A stretch of 64,000 bases of DNA, taken from NCBI GenBank assembly GCA_024180945.1, contig JAKSGN010000005.1:1550001-1614000 (forward strand), written 5' to 3'. Both the position numbers and the translations under genes were made by a program. The notes under the pieces were generated by a model. It made no database searches and was not told the origin of the DNA. It worked only from the letters and a program-made list of their open reading frames with translations. Of the stretch, positions 33,855 to 45,484 are shown in pieces (within the stretch, counting starts at the first letter, position 1; each line of letters starts with the position of its first letter). The DNA is from Macrophomina tecta. Taxonomy: Eukaryota > Ascomycota > Dothideomycetes > Botryosphaeriales > Botryosphaeriaceae.

Positions 33855-36145
33855 CTAGCTATCCGTGAACCACGGTTTTTTGTTCCCATATCTCTCACCT
33901 GGTATTTCGAACGGAATTTCCATCTTCCGTGCGAAGACTTCGTACCCCGGCAGTCCATCCTCCTCCGCGTTCTTGTCCTCCTGCCCCACTTGTTCGCTCG
34001 CTCCGCCACGGAAGATAGGAATGATCACGCCGCACTCATTGTTGCGGCAATTCACCTTAAGCGTTTTGGTATTTTTGTCCCTTGACAGCGTTCCCCAAGC
34101 AGCCTGCGTGAAATTGTGGGATCCAACGTATGCCCACGCAACCTTTTTGCCCTCTGTCGCACCCGCGTTGTCCTCATCTTCCGGACCGATTTGTCCCCGG
34201 CAAATGATGAGCTGTAGTATCTTCATCAGCTGCATCCTCTGACGTCTTTCAATGCAAGTGCGCGAACCTTGTTGTGGCTCAAAATCCCATTTCGCGTCGA
34301 CTTATGATCATGCATGCTTGCTTTGGGAAAACTTGGCGCATCATACCACCGTTTTCGCAGGAAGATGGTCCCTCCAGCCTAGAAAATATCAGTTGTCGCA
34401 CTAGGGGTATGACAGAGCAAAACCTACTTCTTCGCCGCCTTTACTCGCCCGGACCGTATCTACCGTTGGGAAGTACACCCGAAACTGCTTGAGGAGATCT
34501 CCCAGCTTGATGTCTGCATCATATTTCTCCTTTGTCGCCTCAAGCTCTTCTCCTGCGGCGCTATCAGTTAATATGCGCCTGTGAGCCATTGATGCAACAC
34601 GTACCTTTGGCCGCAGTGAGGAACTGCTTCATGAAACCCCGGCTGAGAGCCCCGAGAGAAGAAGTAGCGTAGTCAAGCGCAAGTCGGTTTGACTTCAGGT
34701 TCAACTCCTTGATTGCTTGAGATAGACCCGGGAGGCCGATACGCTGCCCATCATCGCCGATGCTTGCTCCTTGCAAGGAACAGACAAATCCCAGATTCCT
34801 TGTCCGGGACCAGTCGAAACGGAGAAGGGCGTCACGTGCCGATAGGCCAACATTGAGCGACTTAAGGTAGAAGCGAAGATTCTGGCAGAATGCCGTCGCT
34901 TCATCCTCCGAAGTCTTCTTTCCCTCTGGAAGGCGTGGGAGGTCGATAATGAATACCGTCTAAGAAGATCAGTTACCTCTCCACTCCAACAGCACTGGCC
35001 CAACTCACATTCTCCATTTTCCCACTTTCTCCCCAATCGTGCCTGTGTTTTTAGTGAGCATATTGGTTTTCCGACCTTGTAAAGGTTCAGCAGACTCACC
35101 CTTTGAGGTTTGCTGTGGTGATGGCGACTCGAAGGTACTTGGGGTGTGATCCGATGAGACTGTTTGCTATAAGAGCCGATGCTGGCTTGATTTCTCGAGA
35201 AAGACACTTACAATTTGCCGTGATTATGCCCGTTTTTCATGTCAAGCACGCAAAGTTCGACGTTACTGTAAACGGCCGGTGCTAAGCTCCATTCATATCG
35301 CTGCGTTGTATGAGCAGAATGCATATAGCAAGGTTGGTACAATTTACCTGATCATCGTTTGCGGCACCCACGATCCAGAGCTGTCTTGTCATATCCAGCT
35401 TGACCTTTGTTCCAAACCACTCGTGATCAAAGTCGAACGTACTCAGTATCAGGCTCTTTAGATCATGATTTTGTAAGACTTCCTCAATCTTAATATCATT
35501 ATCTCGTGGGCACCCAAACGCCCAGGTCCTTTTGATGGCACCGTCCAAATACTGCGGCTCAGTGATTCGAACAGAGGAAGGCGTCGTAGAAGCGCTTGCC
35601 GAATGGTTTGAAATTGAAATCCCGAGGGAATCCTGCAATATCTGCCTGATTGCTTGGCCTTGCGACTGCGACGTTGGTGGGGTTGGTATGGAGGAGTCCT
35701 TCTCTCTAGGCGCATGGGGACCTGCGGAAAGAGCTGTAGCCTTAGATGGGCGCGGAGGTGATGTGAGGTCGACTACTTCGCGTGCTTGCGAAGAGGCGAC
35801 GCTTGGTCCAGTGCGAGTTCTCTTCGGTGGCCTTTCATCGTTCTGGGCGGACGAGGCAGAAGCAGAGGGCCCCGCCTGATGCTTGCGAGCTTTCTGACGG
35901 GCGAGACGCTCTGCCTCGAGCTGCCTGCGGTCCAGGCGTCTCAGACCCTCATTGATCGATCGATTACTCGGGGGGTTTGGCGAGTTGGCAGTTACCTCGG
36001 CTGAGGAGATAATAGGTGGGGCTCCACCTCTGTTGCGACTAGCGATAGCAGCGCGTGGCATTGCCTTGTCTTCGGGAGTGCAATCAAGCTGACCCGGTGA
36101 CATCGCGATAGCCCGTTGAAGGTCTTCATCGTCAGAGGAGCTCAT
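33855..36145 (-). CDS. tdp1: Tyrosyl-DNA phosphodiesterase 1
   Basis: Nuclear repair enzyme that hydrolyses the 3'-phosphotyrosyl bond of trapped topoisomerase I. Exons: 36145-35348, 35300-35212, 35159-35100, 35042-35009, 34959-34605, 34552-34428, 34378-34268 and 34211-33855 (642 aa, seven introns of 47-57 bp). The first catalytic HKN motif is His293-Gly-Lys295 with Asn313 (TTAN), assembled across two introns. The second is His522-Asn-Lys524 (LSHNK) with Asn557 in GSHNFTQAAWG. The family blocks RTWAFG, MENTVFIIDLPRL and GGTIFLRKRWY are all present. The first 170 residues are disordered and begin with DDEDLQRAIAMS, which fits a ubiquitin-interacting motif. The start at 36145 is the first ATG in frame. 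Confidence 0.93.
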
Positions 36146-37769
36146 GTTTGTCAATGCCAAGCTTTATGCGGTGGGAAGTTGTTGCGCGGACGAGGTAGGC
36201 GGGGTGGATGTTGGAATTGGAGTCTGTGAGAGGTAGTGACAGCGCCAAGAGAAAGGGTCCAACGCGACTGGAACACGTCGAGGGCATTGCGCTATCACGT
36301 GCATGACGTTTCGGAAAGGTGCCCTCTCCGCCTCCCGCGGCCTCTGCGGAGCGAAACCTACGCGTTCAACTGCTGCCTAGCCTCGCCAACCATGGTCACG
36401 CCCCAGCATAAGAATACCTCTGGGTTTAACTTCACGCCATCACCTCGGCAAGAACTGCCACATACTTAAGCCTAAATCTCTGCGTGGCCTGACGTATGCA
36501 TGCATTCCTCACCATCGGGCCGAACGCCTATGAACTTGTGCTGGTGCTGTCCACGGGCTATAACGGCCGAGTGCGACAAGAGTTCAATCTTTCAGTTAGA
36601 TCATGGCGGAAAGTCAGAGAACGAATATGTCTGATATTTTCACCACGCTGGCACGATCAGCCCACGTCTTTCAGAAGGGATAAACGATGCGTGTGAGATC
36701 TCTGAAGGCTGCCGAGTGACGCAACCGAAAGTCGCATGCATCCGCTTTGATGCGTATTTACTTCCTCGCCTTGTGCAGTCATGCGCAAAGAAAGGCGCTG
36801 GTACTTTCGCAGCGAAACTAGCCCGTGTCAGAACAACCTACTATGCCTGTACTCTTGATCAAATTATGCTTTTAGAGCATGCCGGGCTTTTACTACGTGA
36901 AAACAATTGAATGCATTGTAATTTTCACGATTGTTGCGACTCTAACTTGTTGAGGTCCAAAGACTTGACCTAGCCGATGTCCCACCGTACGATGAAGATG
37001 TACTTCTCGCGGTTGACGGTCCCGTCGAGCATCCAGGAAGGGCATGGTGAATTTCTGCGACGCTGGCAAATATGACCATACAAAATCAGCAGCTCTAGGA
37101 CTCAAAACAGTCTTTCGTTCGTCCCCGGTTGTTCCGGGCACTTTATCATGGTGCATGTAGTGATTATCCTTGAAAAGCAAACATCTAGGAAAGTCGGAGC
37201 GTTTCCGGGGGGGATTCACCTACAATGCATCCGTGTAGGGGTTCTGAGAGAGGGTCGAGTCCGACTGGCCTTAGAGCAAGACGTCATTGGCAAAAGAAAA
37301 AAAAGAAAAGAAATCCTTGAACTTCACGGTTGAGCCGACTGAGCAAAAATTTTGGAAACCACCTATAACTACACGAGGGTTATGCCTTAACAGTCTGTTG
37401 TGACATATGTATAGTCGACAATATGAGAGATTTTTTTTTTTTATTTTGTCGAAACTGATTTTTCTTTTCGATAGTGGTAGGAGAGCATTTTGTGGGCTCC
37501 TGATCAAGTATGAACGCACCAAATTCTTTGATTTGTCCTATAAATGAAGGCAAAAAGGGAAGGGGAGGGAATCCTATTTTCAGATTACACTCCTGGAACA
37601 GTCTTTGTCCATCTGCCACGAGAAAGGTTCAAAAGAGTAAGCGCTCGGCCCACAAATTACGTACCAGACCCCAATTCATCCTTCAAAGCGTGCAAGCTGG
37701 TTTGTTTGCGAGACAGTCATTGGAAGCACCCGAAAAATTGTTCGTGGTAAAGCCCTTACCAAGCCGCCA
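36146..37769. other. Intergenic, no gene recognised
   Basis: About 1.6 kb between TDP1 (-) and the crotonase gene (-). A T12 run occurs near 37431-37442. No domain, tRNA-like structure or plausible exon chain was found. Confidence 0.45.
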
Positions 37770-38534
37770 TCAAATCCTCGCTCTCATCCCCCTTCCTGAT
37801 CCTGGTAGATACCCTCTCGTCTCCCTCCCATGCACCCAACTAATCTTCCTAAACGCCTCAGCCGCGTCTCCCCACAGCTCAGCTCTCAGCAACGCATACA
37901 CCCCCTTACTCGCCTTCGGCGCAAGCTGCTCTGCCAGCCTCACTGCCTCCATAACCATATCCTCTGGCCTAGCCACCGCATCTACAATACCGTCCTCGCA
38001 CGCCTCCCTACCTGTCCACTTGTGCCCCTCAAGCAACATCTTCCGGGCCGTTCGCGGCGCCAATTTCGTCCTTAATAGAGCGCCGATGCCGTCAAAATGC
38101 AGTCCCAGATCGACTGGGGGCATGCACCAGAAGCCACGCTCAGCGTTCATGATGCGGTAGTCGTGCGCAAGCGCGAGGGGGCAGGCGCCGCCGAACGTGT
38201 GGCCGTTCAGAAGCGCAATGGTCGGGACGTGGAGGTCTAGCAGGGTGGCCAGGAGCGGGTAGAAGCCATCATTATTGGCGGAGGGGCGTCGCTCGGCTTC
38301 GTCCAGGTCCAAGCCGGTTGACCAGAATTTGGCATCAGCGCCACGAGTGATGATGGCGCCGGGACGCTCGGCCGGGATAGCGGTTTCTATAGCGCGAAGG
38401 GCGCGTATGATCTCCTGAGCGAAGGCTGAGTCAATGCGGTTCTCCGGAGGCGACGAGAGTGTCAGGATATAGATGTTCGAGGGGCCAGGGTGAGACGTGA
38501 TGATGAGGTTGTGATAATTGCCTAGCTGAGACAT
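37770..38534 (-). CDS. Enoyl-CoA hydratase/isomerase (crotonase family)
   Basis: Single-exon crotonase-fold enzyme of 254 aa, probably a delta3,delta2-enoyl-CoA isomerase or hydratase of fatty-acid beta-oxidation. Visible family elements: PPENRID near residue 30, GADAKFWSTGLDLDE (oxyanion-hole strand, about 70-85), LNGHTFGGACPLALAHDYRIM (second oxyanion loop, about 110-130), PPVDLGLHF and LLEGHKWTGREACEDGIVD. The acidic residues needed to separate hydratase from isomerase cannot be assigned safely; the GLDLDE loop favours the isomerase-like subgroup of plants and fungi. The end, ARI, is not a canonical peroxisomal PTS1. An upstream in-frame ATG at 38612 would add 26 residues; 38534 is chosen because the conserved fold begins immediately after it. 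Confidence 0.88.
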   Translation of the reverse strand: MSQLGNYHNLIITSHPGPSNIYILTLSSPPENRIDSAFAQEIIRALRAIETAIPAERPGAIITRGADAKFWSTGLDLDEAERRPSANNDGFYPLLATLLDLHVPTIALLNGHTFGGACPLALAHDYRIMNAERGFWCMPPVDLGLHFDGIGALLRTKLAPRTARKMLLEGHKWTGREACEDGIVDAVARPEDMVMEAVRLAEQLAPKASKGVYALLRAELWGDAAEAFRKISWVHGRETRGYLPGSGRGMRARI

Positions 38535-39572
38535 TGTGACGGCAGAACTCGGGGATTTCGGCAGGGCGCGTGCGGAATTGAGTCTTAGCTCTTCTTCTCC
38601 GCTTCCTTTCACACGCCAAGGATCTGTGACAGCTCCGGGATCGGGGCCGCCACAGAAGCAATGGCCGAAACACTGCGTATCGAACAGATGATGCGACTGT
38701 TCAGCTCGCTTCTGCAGCGGCGTTCATAGTGGGGACACGATCCACAAGGGACTGCAGGCGCAACAGCCTGGCTGGGCGGAGAGCTGTCCAACAATGCCGA
38801 TCTGTGGAGACCCCACATTCCTGTGGATCGCCGAGGCACAAGTGCAGCGGAAGGCTTGCTTCGGGAAATCTCGGCGTAAGATGCTCCGCCGCTCGTTTCC
38901 TGGTGCGGAAGGGCTGGATCTCTCTACGAAACGCATCTTGCTGCGCCAGAGCTTGCGGGTATGCAATGGCTGGGTTTCAACTCGCGAGGTACATGGATCC
39001 GGAATGGCGGCAACGCAGAGATCAAGTAATGAGAACACGCCTGATTCAGAAGGTGGTGTTGTATTATGTTCTAGCGCGTATGCGACCTGTCGTCACTCAG
39101 AGCAGATGAAGCGAATCAAGCGTAGGAATGCCCAATAGAGCATCCCGATAGGCGCAGTCCAAAGACGAGTCTCATCCGATGCCCCGGAGCCCTCTGTTTT
39201 CATGTGTCTCACGGGCAGGTGGCCTAACAAGAGACGGCCTGTTTTCCTACGTGTCCACCCCCACTGCCTTTGCGCCGATCCGCTTGGCCGTCGCAATAGC
39301 GGAGATATGCTTAGAGAAAGCTGGAGAAGCGGGTGCTTATTCAAAGTTGACTTCAAAGGCCGGGTCGCCGACACGGGGCCGGTGCTGTACCCGAAGCTTG
39401 CGCTTAGGATTCCCTGGTTTGCGTCAGTGGGTGCACGCCGTATCAAGCTCCATTATTCATGTCACGATATTCTAGAAGAACGTCGCGTGCTACAAGTCGG
39501 CCCGCGGCAAGAACCCCGCCATACATGACGTTACATGCAGGACGTAGCCATGACGGATCGCGCCGCTGAGCT
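38535..39572. other. Intergenic, no gene recognised
   Basis: About 1 kb between two minus-strand genes. Frames of up to about 126 codons exist on both strands, but none shows domain-like sequence. Confidence 0.45.
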
Positions 39573-40634
39573 TCATGAGGCTTGGAATGTGTCGTTCAGA
39601 TAGTCGACGAAAAGATCCCTAACGCGAGACTTCGACAGAGTGTGCTGCCGATTCAGGGTAATGAACTGCCTCCGGACTCGTTGCAATTGCGGCAGCGAGA
39701 CGGACGAGGCTGGGAGCTGGACAACATTTTCAGCGTCTGGTATGGTTACCTCACCGCCCTCTTCGCCCGGGCGATCTTTTTGCCAGGACACGATGTGTGA
39801 CACGATGTCGGAGGTGGTTTTGTCCAGCTCGTAGAGGTAGTTCTGTTCAGTGGCCGGTTTCTGGATGACTACATGTCAGTATGTCGGCGCAGGATTATGA
39901 TGTCACTGGCAAGCCTACCAGTACCGTTGCGGCATTTGGCCTCACGATTTTGGCCTTGCCGTCATTGCCAACCATCGCGTCCCAGATCTGCTCTAACGGC
40001 GGTGTCTCGTCATCGTACACGACGGTGAACAATGGACTATCCCAGCGCGTCATGCCATTCGGCTCTTCGTATCTGAAGACCAGGTTCTCAAAGTCCTCCT
40101 CGGCATAGCCTCCGTCAATATTTGGGTCTGCGAGGAGACGCTGATTGATCTCGCGGCACTTGTCGACGGGCGTCCCTACGTGCACCTCTGGGATTATCAG
40201 CTGAAGCTGAGGCGGAAATACATATCGGGTGGATTTACAACGCAGCTGGGGGTCTGCATGGCCTTGGCTTCGCAATACAGTTGGTAGCGGAAGCCCTTAA
40301 TGTAGTTCATAGCGTCGGCAATAACGATGTCGTCGCGACCCAAGACACGCTTGACGGCAGATGCCTGTGTGGCGCGGGCGTCCTTCTCTGCGCGGGCCGT
40401 GTGGTAGACATCGCGCGCAAGGCCGAGTGTCTGGTCGTTGATGTGGTGGACCTTTAGGCGCGCAATGCGTGCATCTGTCGGAGCAAGCTTCGCAATCTTC
40501 TCGCGGAAATAGTCGAGCAGCTGCAGGGCGCGGTGGGTTTTCCCGGACGACGGGTAGCCGGAGATCAGGACGAGCTAGGGCGTTGGGCAGTGTCAGCAAG
40601 AACCTGGCGGGCAGCGGGCAGCACTCACCGGCAT
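39573..40634 (-). CDS. kti12: KTI12, Elongator-associated P-loop protein
   Basis: ATP-binding, tRNA-dependent factor that regulates the Elongator complex, which makes mcm5/ncm5 side chains on wobble uridines. Exons: 40634-40629 (only ATG CCG), 40574-40239, 40185-39919, 39860-39573 (298 aa). The six-nucleotide first exon is needed: splicing gives MPLVLISGYPSSGKT, with the Walker A Lys14 close to the N-terminus as in KTI12 proteins. Further landmarks are DDIVIADAMNYIKGFRYQLYC (Walker B region), CVVHVGTP (restored across intron 2 using acceptor AGAG), FENLVFRYEEPN with RWDSPLF, and the C-terminal block RRQFITLN. Length is normal. Divergent from the small gene at 41250. Two partners of its pathway lie about 14 kb away. 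Confidence 0.93.
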
Positions 40635-41249
40635 CGCTGGGCAGCGGCGGTTGCGGTAGCTTCCTTGGGGTGCTGGGTGCTGGGCCTCTGATTCTGGCGG
40701 CGGCGGCGGCGGCGGTCGTCGGCGGTAAAGGGCTTTTTTGCCGAGCGAAAGCCTTTGACGCCAGGGCAGATGCCGGCGCGCACGAGTGCTCCATGTGGGG
40801 GTCGGTCGGAACAGGGTAGGGTAGGGTATGCCTCGGCGGCGAGCGCAGACGATTGTGGTGCGACCGGCCATGGCAAGATCGCCTGGCCTCTCATAAAGCC
40901 GCTGCACACCCTCTGCAGACGCTCTCTGCTCGATCGCCCGATACGCGCCTGGAAAAGCAGCCTGTCCGCATCACGATAGAAGCCTCGGCGCTGCGCGGCC
41001 ACTCCAGATTCTCGACACGCCGTCCGATCCTAGCCTGCTCCATCCACCACGCCGCCTACCGACACTCGCATATCTCGCTTGCGGGTCCGCTTCCGTTCCC
41101 AATTCAGCGACCTGCCCTCCTTCCGACCGCCGCCTCCGAGCCTGCATAACCCTACTATAAAGAAAAAGTAGAGACACCGAGCCTTCCTCCGCCCTCCCGC
41201 ACGTCTCCTTCACCCCTCCCTGTTGCTCTTGATAGCCACCTTCAACACC
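40635..41249. promoter_or_regulatory. Divergent promoter region of KTI12 and the gene at 41250
   Basis: About 615 bp between head-to-head starts, with a pyrimidine-rich stretch just upstream of 41250. No specific factor site is claimed. Confidence 0.4.
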
Positions 41250-41693
41250 ATGGACTCGACCAGCACAAGACAACAGCGACCCTCCTTCCCTGCTACCGGC
41301 GCCTCTCAAGTCAGCTCGGCTTCGCAAAGCTCAAGTAGCCTCTCAACTCTCGCTACTCCGTCTGCTTTTGCTATTCCCGGTGCCGTGTTGCAGCAGTCCC
41401 AGTCGCACTCAGCCGTCCCGATGCCGCCCTCGTCACCTGTCCAGCAGGGCCACCTCTTCGGCTCGCTACACCCCGAGAACATGACGGCAGCCCAGGTCGC
41501 ACAATCTCAGCGTCCCCAGCCGCCGGCCAGCAGGTCGACCAGCTGGGAATATCGGCCGAATCGCGACGACGCCGGCCGCACCGCGCAGGAGACGATGTCT
41601 TATCTCAACGAGTATAATCTCGTCGCCGAGGCAGCAAAACGCGCACAGATGGCGGTGCTGATGCGGGACATGGAAGGCATGGAGATATCATGA
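41250..41693 (+). CDS. Small Ser/Gln-rich protein of unknown function
   Basis: 147-aa single-exon protein that I do not recognise. Residues 1-95 are disordered and rich in Ser, Gln, Pro and Ala. The C-terminal third is ordered: a SWEYRPNRDDAGRTAQET segment, then an amphipathic helix (about 115-145, YLNEYNLVAEAAKRAQ) ending MEGMEIS. This disordered-plus-terminal-helix layout suggests a protein-interaction peptide. Coding support comes from the even codon use, the well-placed ATG after a pyrimidine-rich leader, and the contrast between the two halves. Confidence 0.6.
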   Translation: MDSTSTRQQRPSFPATGASQVSSASQSSSSLSTLATPSAFAIPGAVLQQSQSHSAVPMPPSSPVQQGHLFGSLHPENMTAAQVAQSQRPQPPASRSTSWEYRPNRDDAGRTAQETMSYLNEYNLVAEAAKRAQMAVLMRDMEGMEIS

Positions 41694-42604
41694 TCGTGGT
41701 GTGAGATGCTACGACCATGATTCTGCGACCACCTGCAGGCTGAGTCCTTCATCGGAAAGCCAAAACGCCATGGGTGACTCGTGACGCCCCCCGGTGGTCA
41801 AGTCTTGTTTCACGTGTTAGATCCATCATACTGTATGGATAGACGGCCGCAACTGTGCTTTATAGGGATTGCTGTCCATGCACACACCTTTCAAGAGGAG
41901 GAATATTGCCGGCCATAGAGGGACGGACGACTGTAAGCATCATCATCATCATCATCATCATCATCGTCATCACATGAGCACCCTTGGGTTCCTCGCGCGG
42001 CTTAGAGGTCGGCGTTGGCGTGAAGGGATTTACATGAAACGGAATTGTTTAGTTGGATACCACTCGAGTTATCTCTTTATGTATTGAGCCATGCGGCTAG
42101 CTATTTGACGTCAACAGCCTGCTTTAATGCCAAATTTTACGTGTGTCTCTCCACTATTGCAGACTAGGGTCTTTTTTTGAAGCTGCATCGACCCCACTTC
42201 ACGGGAGGACGTAATTATCGAATTCCTGGGCCGCGTGGGACGGCATTCCTCGCCACACGTCGCGGTGCCTTGCATACTTAGCTCAGGAGCTTCGCGAAGC
42301 TTGTGCAGCAAATTTGAGATGAAGGTCGTCGGTGCTGAATATTGTCATCGGCACGGGCGTGTGTCGTGGAGAAATGCAAAGCGCCCTGTTCATTCGCGGC
42401 TGGCGCCGGCGAGCAGACCGCGGGAAAGGGTCGTGGCAAGCGCGTTTCGCCCTCTTGTGAACGCCTTGATGAACATCAGGGATGAAGCACAACTGGCCGC
42501 ACCACGCAGCCACGCGGCCTCCCGGACACACCTCATCAATGGTCCCCTAAACACCAAAACGCTGTTCTCCGACCGTTCGGCCATGAAAACGCGACACCAG
42601 TAAA
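41694..42604. other. Intergenic with CAT microsatellite
   Basis: About 900 bp between two plus-strand genes. A (CAT)9 run lies at 41938-41964. No gene seen. Confidence 0.5.
41938..41964 (+). repeat. CAT trinucleotide microsatellite, 9 units
   Basis: Nine perfect CAT units, followed by CGT and another CAT, in noncoding DNA downstream of the small Ser/Gln-rich gene. Confidence 0.95.
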
Positions 42605-43977
42605 ATGCGCCCCCGCCGCCGCTCAAACATCCGCCTCGCCCTCTATCTCCTCACCCTCGTCCTGATCGTCGGCTACCTTGTTAATCGTCAGCGGGGCACT
42701 GTCTTCAATGACACTACGGAGGACTTGACGTACGAGGAGGACCTCGGCACGTATGCCCAGACACCCGCGACCCGTCAGGGCGAGAAGGCTTTCGTTGTCG
42801 CAAGTCAGAAGAAAGACGATGTCGACTGGCTCTACGACCACTTTCCGGATTGGACTAAATACCGATACATCGTGGATGACCCGAAGGCCGAGCTGACCGT
42901 GCCGTCAAATAAGGGAAGAGAATCGATGGTGTATCTCACGTATGTGTGCCCATTGGCTCTTTGACTCAGGCCGCGTCCACCGGCGTTTGACAACGACCTC
43001 TCCCGCTGACCATAATGCTTGTGCCTCCATAGCTTTATCATAGACCACTACGACGATCTGCCCGACTACATCCTCTTTCTGCATCCGACACGCTACCAGT
43101 GGCACAACGACGACCCTGACTATGACGGCCTGATGGTGCTACGCAATTTCCAGGTGCCCTACCTGGAAAAAGAAGGCTACGTCAATCTGCGCTGCGCATG
43201 GCAGCTGGGCTGCCCGAACGAGATCAAGCCCTACGAGGACGACCCACGCGAGAAGCAGCAGCAAGGCCACGCCGGAAATTCATATTTTCACGCTTTCAAG
43301 GAGATCTTTGGCGAAGAACGGGAGGTGCCGCACGAGGTTGGCGTCAGCTGCTGCGCACAATTTGCGCTCACAAGGGACAAGGTTCGCGAGATCCCCAAGG
43401 AGGAGTACGTGCGTTTGAGAGAGTGGTTGGCAAAGACGCCTCTGAGTGACGCCATCAGTGGGCGTGTCATGGAGTATTCGTGGCATAGTAAGTGCCCAAC
43501 CCCACCCCGCCACCATCACGTCTACCCAAAACCCCAGCCACATGTTTGCCCAATATCTCTACATATGTATGCTACGCCGAATAGCTCACTGGTATTGCTC
43601 TCACGCTCTCTGCCCGGGCGTCGATGCACGGATCTCGTACTCCGCCGCTCGTCTGTACGCATCTCGGCCAGACCTAGAGCCTTGGGCATCATTCGTCACA
43701 GTACTATCCGGGCGGCAGTGCATTGCAGGCGCGAATTCCGCAACGTTACTAACGCGGCGCTGCAGTTTTGTTCGGAAAAGATGCGATTCATTGTCCTTCG
43801 GCCGTAGAGTGTTACTGCAACGTCTTCGGCTTATGTGATCTGAAGTGCCCCGAAATCGGCATGTGTGAGGGGCGATATATCCTGCCCCCCTTTTCAACAC
43901 TGCCGAACGGCTGGCCATACGTCGGCTGGGACTCTAATCCGAGAGAAAGAGCTGTGGAACTAGAAGTGCCAAGTTAG
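42605..43977 (+). CDS. DUF3431 type II membrane protein
   Basis: 333-aa protein of the fungal DUF3431 family, whose function is unknown; the layout resembles a Golgi or ER lumenal enzyme. Exons 42605-42939, 43033-43487 and 43766-43977. A basic start (MRPRRRSN) precedes one signal-anchor helix (about 10-27). The lumenal part holds FVVASQKKDDVDWLYDHF, then FIIDHYDDLPDYILFLHPTRYQWHNDD split by intron 1, LRCAWQLGCP, CCAQFALTRDKV and LSDAISGRVMEYSWH. After intron 2 come ILFGKDAIHCPS and the Cys-rich end ECYCNVFGLCDLKC, which is typical of the family. Intron 2 is 278 bp, the longest in the window, but contains an ACTAAC branch point near its acceptor. Confidence 0.87.
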
Positions 43978-45484
43978 GAAGAACTAGAGGGTGAGGAACG
44001 TAGTGCTACATATCACATTGTGTACCAGACCACAGCCTTGCGTTAGCATCATGCGTACGCAACTTTCGACTCCTGGTCGGATAGCAGCTTTCCCCGCAGT
44101 GGGGCTCTTTTCCGAAGGCTGCTCTATTTTTCCTTATTCAGATGGCTGCTGGATGTGGATTGTTGCCCGGGATGTACAGGCGTCATGAGCCTGGTAAGCC
44201 GTGTAATCATTTGGAAGACATGCCGACCGTGTTCCAGCACTGTAAGCATGCTTTGACTATAGAATAGGAATGGTAGATCTGACAAAGAGGTTGGGACGGC
44301 AAAGAGCCCGTCGATTGCTTTCAAGCCTCACTAACCGGGCGTTGTTGCATCGAGCCCCTCCTTCAGCCTCGCGAGTTCCGGGTCCTACATGGGTCGCCGC
44401 TACTTGTTCCTTGATTCCCGTATGTCAGAGAAATACAGGATATGTCTCCTTTTAGTGTTACAATATATCAGACTCTGCTTCCCCGTTACGCACAAGAATT
44501 AGTTGCATTTTCCAGCTGAGTTATGTTGGGGCTCGGGAAGAACTGAGTGCATTAGCGGCGTCAGCATGCGACAAATCTTTTTCGCAGAGCCGCACGCCAC
44601 ATCCACCAGTCTCTGACTGCAGTCGCTCTTTCATAGACAAGATCGAACAATACTTGGACACGAGACGCTAGACGATGGCCCACGAGATGGGATGCCTAAT
44701 GCGAGGCTAATTCCGAAAGAGGCAGCAGTCCCACAGCAGAGCCTCATTTTTCCGCTTCTTCAGCCCGCCTCTTTGGTCATGTGGCCCAACCAATTGCTCT
44801 CTTCTGCAACGTCAATTGTTGTTCTAAACTGGAGCCTCAAAACCCCCTGGGAAAGAGTCATGGTTACGACCTTCCCTGGCGTGGTGGCTGAGCATCTTGT
44901 GCACCCTTGTCTGCGAGTAGCCCCACGCATGTGGCTCTTATGCGCTTCCTACAGGATGCCTGAGCCTGGACGTCACCGATCGTCTCACCTGGTGCGCTCT
45001 TTTCCAGGTTTGTGACCGTTTGCCGCACACGTCCAGCCTTATTATCAGATGGCACGTATTACTGAGACCCCAGCCTTGCGTCCTTAAAAGAGGGGTCGAA
45101 AATGATCGAGCCGTGAAACGCCCCGCGCCAAAATTTATGTCTCTTCTGCAAGGAGACTGGCCGGGCTGAGGCTCTGCTGCGCCTTCCTCAAAACCCAGCC
45201 TTCTCCACCTGCTGTTAACACACCACCCACGCACGATGGTTCCTACGCACGTCTTTGTCAACACCAAGAATACACGTAGAAGGTTTCCTGGTAATCTGTC
45301 ATTCGTTTTTAAACTCCTTCAAATTTTCGTATCCACGGCCATTGAAACATCCCCCACGTACGCATAATAGTCTCTTCTAGAAGGTTGGGCGGCTCTTTGC
45401 TTTCATCGCATCTTTTGCACCTAGAAGCATTTTTCCTGTCTTCATTTCTCCTTGGGTCAAAAGAGTCGGCAAACGTCTTTCCTC
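43978..45484. other. Intergenic, no gene recognised
   Basis: About 1.5 kb between two plus-strand genes. Only short frames occur and no RNA gene was recognised. It should contain the F-box gene promoter. Confidence 0.45.
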
